Both the position numbers and the translations under genes were made by a program. This document shows, piece by piece, positions 59,601 to 64,000 of a DNA stretch of 64,000 bases (position 1 is the first letter of the stretch; every line of letters starts with the position of its first letter). The DNA is from Leptoclinus maculatus (Eukaryota; Chordata; Actinopteri; Perciformes; Stichaeidae), in the NCBI GenBank assembly GCA_032191485.1, contig JAVDOI010000012.1:11656635-11720634 (forward strand), written 5' to 3'. The notes below the pieces were generated by a model that was not told where the DNA came from, searched no databases, and saw only the letters and a list, made by a program, of their open reading frames with translations.

Positions 59601-61601
59601 TTCAAAGTTGAAGCAGCAGAAGCCAAGATATGAATCAAACTTCATAAATACTGGATTTAATGAAAGCCCATTTAAAACCCCATTGACATTTGCAATAACG
59701 CAAATAACAAAAAATTCAGCCATGAAACAGAGCGTCTCTCAACAGTATGTTATGTTGTTCAGGATGGTGGTTTTTTTGTCTAATATTGTTGTTTATTCAA
59801 TATTTTTGTATCTTAGCGACCTTTACCGAATGCCAGTATGAGCGAATTGAGGGGCCAGCTGGTTCAGATATGTATACAGTATAATCACCAGGGCTACAAC
59901 TAACAATTATTTTGAATATAAATTAATCTAGCGATTATTGTCTCAGTTCATATTTTAATCTGTGAAATGTAGAATTATACTGAAACTGGCAATCACAACT
60001 GCCAAAGTCCAAAGTGAAGTTCTTCAACTGCTTGTTTTGTTCGACCATCAGTCCAAAACAGAGACATAAATAATTTACAATTATATGTGACAAAAAGACA
60101 AACAGCAAATCCTTGTATATAAGATACTGAAACCAGAAAATATTTAGCTTTTTCGCATTAAAAATGACTGAAACGATTAACGACATAAAACAATTCAATC
60201 AGAATAGTTGCCAATTAAATTTCTGTCAAAGTTTTCAAACCGCAGAGATTACAGATGAAATGTATGAAAAGTATGGATGTCACAAAGCTCTTGCTGTAAA
60301 TACCTGTGCTGGTAATCGCTGTAGTTTTTTCTGCCCTTGCAAAGAAAAATCCCAAAAGGTTTCAGTTTCTATCAGCAACAGCTGTAGTAGATGCCAGAAT
60401 ATGAAAAGCAAACCTCAAAACCAGCATATTATTTTCATAAAGACTGACGAAACAAATGCTAACTGAGAGATTACACCAAGTTATGGGAGCTACTGGAACA
60501 GAGACAACACACGACGTGACATCAGGACTTCTGCTCTCTATCAGACCCTCTCTGTCTGGTAAATGTCCTTCAGACCCCACACCCCCAGTTTGAAAGAAAT
60601 AACCTCTGTGATACCATAGTGATGTCACCAGGGGTTATTTCTTTTAGGACTTCTCAAAGCTCCTCCGGAGCCACAGAAGACACTATACATGATGCGTTTC
60701 CACAGGCTATGTGGCAATACCTTTAGCTGAACTTTATCTGTACGATTGATGGAGTGCCCCTTTAATATGCATGCTGCTTGTGAGGTAAAGCCCTGTGGAT
60801 CATACATAAGAGTACAGAGCCTAGCTTTATAGTTATTTCTGTGAATGAATTGCTTTCAGAGCTTTATTTTTTTCAAACATGCTCATTTAATAGGGAAGGT
60901 AGCCTACAGGTTACTGTCTATGTTACCAATGGCAGACTTAAAGAAGCCCTTGAAATAACAACATATGGTATGATTCGGCTGCAGAAGGGGGGAAGATGGC
61001 CTTTGGTTTGTTTTGCACATCATTTCAATAAATTATTTAGGATGTCATGTGTCAGAGCACATAGGTTGGAGACACATTTACCAGCCAGAACAGTTTAAAC
61101 GTGTCTTTAAAAGGTGGAAGCTCATGAGATATGAGGGGTGATTTATACAGTGGTAAATAAACTGAATATTTGCCACCAATCCAGATCAATGTCGAGGAAA
61201 TGAGCCCCATGCTGCAGCGCATTTTTAAGCGTCTCAAACGGGAGATCTGCCCCGCTGCATGATCATATTCATATTCCGGGGCAGTATGTGCAAGAATAAA
61301 CATGCACAGAAAATCCTGTTTTGATCATAATAAACAAACAAGAGCTCCATGCTGTAGCATCATGCAAAGGGACGTGGAGCCACCTCCATTTTCAAGCTCT
61401 GCCCTTTTTTTTTTTTTTTACCTTTTGGGAGGTGAAAGACTGCGTCCAGTGGTACAAAACGAGCCTGTCTTTACTGAAGGGTTTGGGCTCTGCCGTCGGT
61501 TCTTCGTACTCCTCCCCGTCTGTGATTTTGCCGTCTTCGTCCATGGCTGAGATGGGCCACCAGCTACAGTTGGTGGGGGTAACATTGTTGGAAGACGCCA
61601 T
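48049..61601 (-). CDS. gdap1l1: GDAP1-like protein 1 (GST-like, tail-anchored), 6 exons
   Basis: Exons are 61601-61422, 55490-55298, 52090-51917, 50611-50517, 48608-48494 and 48392-48049. All introns are GT-AG with exact phase joins: 1101 nt, 366 residues (human 367). GDAP1L1 is a paralogue of the Charcot-Marie-Tooth protein GDAP1. It has an atypical glutathione S-transferase fold and is mainly neuronal; it is reported to be cytosolic and to move to mitochondria under oxidative stress. Visible features: the conserved N-terminus TPTNCSWWPIS; the GST-N region LVLYHWTQSF to IISDYNQIIDYLE (about residues 48-120); the GDAP1-type insert DLPMDAYTHGCILHPELTTD; GST-C with ADVCLGALLHRLKFLGLSKK; and a C-terminal hydrophobic anchor GASFLMGSLGGMGYFAYWYL before KKKYM. 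Intron 1 is 5.9 kb and repeat-filled. Exon 4 has a (TG)n tract abutting its acceptor. Confidence 0.97.
49040..49560 (+). repeat. Dispersed fish repeat in gdap1l1 intron 4
   Basis: The tail phrases gacagacggacaacccgaaa and ataatgcctccgacc, and farther right gttgttgaaatatttctgga, are typical of abundant percomorph LINE-tail or SINE-like repeats. Related phrases occur at 17590-17880. It does not code. Confidence 0.5.
50616..50673 (-). repeat. (TG)n tract at the exon-4 acceptor of gdap1l1
   Basis: On the transcribed strand about 29 TG units run up to ttcag|GACATC, the 3' splice site of exon 4 at 50612/50611. The usual pyrimidine tract is replaced by the dinucleotide repeat. Confidence 0.95.
52718..52966. 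repeat. Short copy of the long-TIR repeat
   Basis: The left end gtgcttatttgctgtcatgc then cgagagctagatgag and the right end tctcatccaactctctgcc then cccgaaatgttgaactc are inverted versions of each other. The middle of the family is deleted. It lies in gdap1l1 intron 2. Confidence 0.6.
56518..57900. mobile_element. hAT-like element in gdap1l1 intron 1, with inserts
   Basis: Ends are CAGTGGTGGAAAGTAA and ttcttccaccactg. The flanking 8-mers GTGGTTAA (56510-56517) and GTTGTTAA (57901-57908) match at 7 of 8 positions, the hAT target size. Between about 56730 and 57715 the element holds unrelated repeat material, including a gggatgggtaccgaaacccg block at 57375-57480 and an acagcagcccagaac block near 57302. 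No transposase. Confidence 0.7.
59155..59420. repeat. gattaatcg-type dispersed repeat
   Basis: Phrases tgaatcgattaatcgtctgg and atcaaaatagttgatcaact mark a copy of a widespread fish repeat with self-complementary ends. No coding potential. Confidence 0.5.
59893..60183. repeat. gattaatcg-type dispersed repeat, second copy
   Basis: It begins gggctacaactaacaattat and ends aaatgactgaaacgattaac. The middle matches the same family (cttgttttgttcgacca, gaaaccagaaaatattta). Confidence 0.6.
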
Positions 61602-61667
61602 GACAGAGCGTTTTGTGCGTGTGGAGGAGAGGAGCGAGGAGGGAGAGAAGAGGAGAGAGCGAGAGAG

Positions 61668-61670
<3 letters not shown>

Positions 61671-61710
<40 letters not shown>
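61671..61710 (+). repeat. (GA)n tract upstream of gdap1l1
   Basis: Twenty GA units lie 70-110 bp upstream of the gdap1l1 start codon, so they read as (TC)n in its 5' UTR or core promoter. The surrounding DNA is purine-rich on the plus strand (gaggagaggagcgaggaggg). Confidence 0.9.
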
Positions 61711-61713
<3 letters not shown>

Positions 61714-62179
61714 CAGCAGCTCGAGCTCAGCAGCATCATCAGTTCACGCGGCAGCGGCAGCAGCATCCGTCAGTTTCGGACAGCTCCGGTGCTGAAATCG
61801 GCTTCAACAAATGAAAACCAATACCATTTTTTGTTTTTTTCTAAATCAAACACAATCCATATGCAAATAGCTACTTGCTCGAGCATACTGCTGCACTTTC
61901 GAGTCAATCAATGTGTAACCGTGGGTTATTACATCACATGATGAGCCACGCACAAACATGCGCGGTGAAACCCGCGGAGGAAGCGTTTTTCCACAGGAAG
62001 GTCAAGCGGCTCTCTGTAAGGACATGGAGGCTGTAGATTGTTTAGGGCTGGAGTCAGGGTTAAATTATTTAAATTGTATACGCCTACACGTGCTACACTA
62101 GACAAAAAAAGGAAATGGCAGCAGTTATTAGCAACATGTGCCTATAATTTCTCTAGAAAAACAATAAACTTTACTCAAC

Positions 62180-62870
62180 ACTTTACAACATACTTTTCTT
62201 GAGTTTTTCTGCTTTATACTTCCAATGGAATGTTGTAGCGCACTTTTTACTCCACTCAGAGCTGTTGGTCAACTGGTAAATTTTTAGATTAAGACTTTAA
62301 ATTTGAGAAAAAAACATGATAACCCTATAAAATACAATGCATTTTTTTAAATGAACCAGTAGTTTCCTACTCAGTTTTGTCTTGTGATCCCTTACAATAA
62401 AATAAATAAATAGTATATACCCTACTCTTTTCCTTCATTTTTCTTTCAAAAAACATCTGATTAACGATTTAAAACCATTGGAAAGTAGCCTGCTAGCTTA
62501 ATGGGATGTGTACTGCATTAAAATATACTAGTCACCAGCGCCATTCTTACTTTTTAGATTAAGCATTTTGACTAAAAATAGTCTATATGATTTTTGACTT
62601 AACCTTGTATTACAATTTTCTATAGCCTATGATGCTTTTAATTAAGTAAAATATCTGAGTAGTTCTTCTATCACTGCTCATTTCGAAAGGTTTAACACAG
62701 TTTACAGACATTTCTGAGTAGGATACATTATATTTAGCTGATTGTACTTTTGCCCAAGTGGGATTTTGAATATATAGATATATACTTTTATTTGGGATTA
62801 ATTGTTTTAGCATTAATGTATTTTTATTTGTATTTAAGTAAAAGCTTCCAGTACGTCTTCTTTCACCGCT
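62180..62870. repeat. Stepwise-tacttaag repeat copy
   Basis: Phrases gtatttaagtaaaagcttcc and gtgggattttgaatat match the family at 214-833 and 56518-57900. Ends are decayed. Confidence 0.4.
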
Positions 62871-63402
62871 CAATTAGTATTCCAATAAAGTTGAACACCT
62901 ATGAAATTTGAATATCTATGATGCAGTTACCAACATTTGCCAGCAGGTGGCGTGAAGAGAGTGAAGAAGGCACACTGTAGGCTACAACTTGTCCCATAAT
63001 GAGAAACATTCATTCACACTGTTAGTACATTAAATTAGGTTACAATAATAAAACATTTATTGATTGGGTAGACTTAAGGAAACTCCTCTAGTTATCTGGC
63101 AAACTAACTTTAATTTAAGTAATGGTGTCACAATATATCGTTATGTGATTGAATCAAGATATTCCATTGAAAGAAAATAAATCAGCCCTATAAGAACACA
63201 GAAACATCAATGGGAAATAACAGGTCTGTATCAGATATCTCTTTTATCAAGCTTAGCCTTTATTGCCTAGTTACTGCATTAACTGCAGGGGGAAACTTAT
63301 GGAGGGCAGAGTCCTCAATGGCATGCACTTCAGCCCCGAGGTGGCAAGACTCTGGCATGGCTCCTTGCAGGCAGCAGCATAAGGATTGGGTTGTATTTTT
63401 GG

Positions 63403-63510
<108 letters not shown>

Positions 63511-64000
63511 ATTGGTCGCCTTGTTGGGTCTGCTGAAATATTTCCAACGGCAGCGACTGTCAAGAGATAGCTGGGTGGCAGGGACAGGGGGAAAGGGGCT
63601 TTTCTCTGTAGCCACCTGGAAAAAGCCATGTAAGATCAGTGGCTCGTCAGGACATAAATAATTCCATCCATTAACCCAGTCATCCAAAGAAGAAAGAAGA
63701 GATTGATGTGTGAAGAGATTGATGTGTGAATCCAAGAAGAAGACACCGGAGTTCAAGAGGACGAAATAAAAGTATCTGTTAAGGGTGAAGACGTGCGCAC
63801 TGGAACTTCATGGACACGCGCAGAAATCCTCAAACCAACTCCAAAAAAAGAAACCCCCACAAGTTCAGCACCAAGGATATCTCCAATCAGTTTTGATGTC
63901 AGGTGAAGGTGAAGTCAGACTGACGGAGGTTTTATCTTTAGCCAGGTAACAGACTCAAACTTAACTTTCCGATCGGTGGTTTGTAGGGCTGCGCGGAGGC

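Noticed and set aside
61321..61941. 206-codon plus-strand frame with an Arg-Glu run
   Set aside because: It crosses the (GA)n tract and is antisense to gdap1l1 exon 1.

Overview
The window is nuclear DNA of a ray-finned (teleost, probably percomorph) fish. Three intron-containing vertebrate genes can be assembled exon by exon with intact frames: r3hdml (minus, 9.2-13.3 kb), fitm2 (plus, 41.2-43.0 kb) and gdap1l1 (minus, 48.0-61.6 kb). Their order and relative orientation are those of the human 20q13 block GDAP1L1-FITM2-R3HDML-HNF4A, read backwards, so hnf4a is expected just left of position 1 and oser1 right of position 64000. Neither is recognisable inside. No rRNA, tRNA, CRISPR or prokaryotic feature was seen.

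Layout. 1-9.2 kb: gene-poor DNA with a minisatellite and several dispersed fish repeats. 9.2-14.05 kb: r3hdml, five coding exons plus a probable 5' UTR exon. 14-20.3 kb: AT-rich, no gene recognised. 20.3-25.5 kb: an RNase H-bearing LINE remnant, a decayed C2H2/SAM-family gene (plus), and a LINE reverse-transcriptase fragment (minus). 26.2-34.5 kb: the most unusual region. It holds two oppositely oriented copies of a small unit with a histone-H2B-type promoter (octamer-like site plus TATA), a long GC-rich hairpin and a histone-type 3' stem-loop, with no histone body between. The right copy lies inside a 4.7 kb hAT element with a perfect 8-bp target duplication. That element also carries Harbinger remnants, themselves hit by a palindromic MITE and a piggyBac-like MITE. 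35.0-40.7 kb: a second, longer and oppositely oriented copy of the C2H2/SAM-family gene, with a 1.2 kb TIR element just upstream. 41.2-43.97 kb: fitm2. 44-48 kb: spacer with nested repeats. 48.0-61.6 kb: gdap1l1, six exons. 61.7-64 kb: upstream DNA with long (GA)n and (GT)n tracts.

The three host genes do unrelated jobs: a secreted CAP-domain protein, an ER protein of lipid-droplet formation, and a GST-like membrane-anchored neuronal protein. They are neighbours by conserved synteny, not as a pathway. Between r3hdml and fitm2 nearly 28 kb is mostly mobile-element debris. All family assignments come from reading translations by eye; no database search was run.
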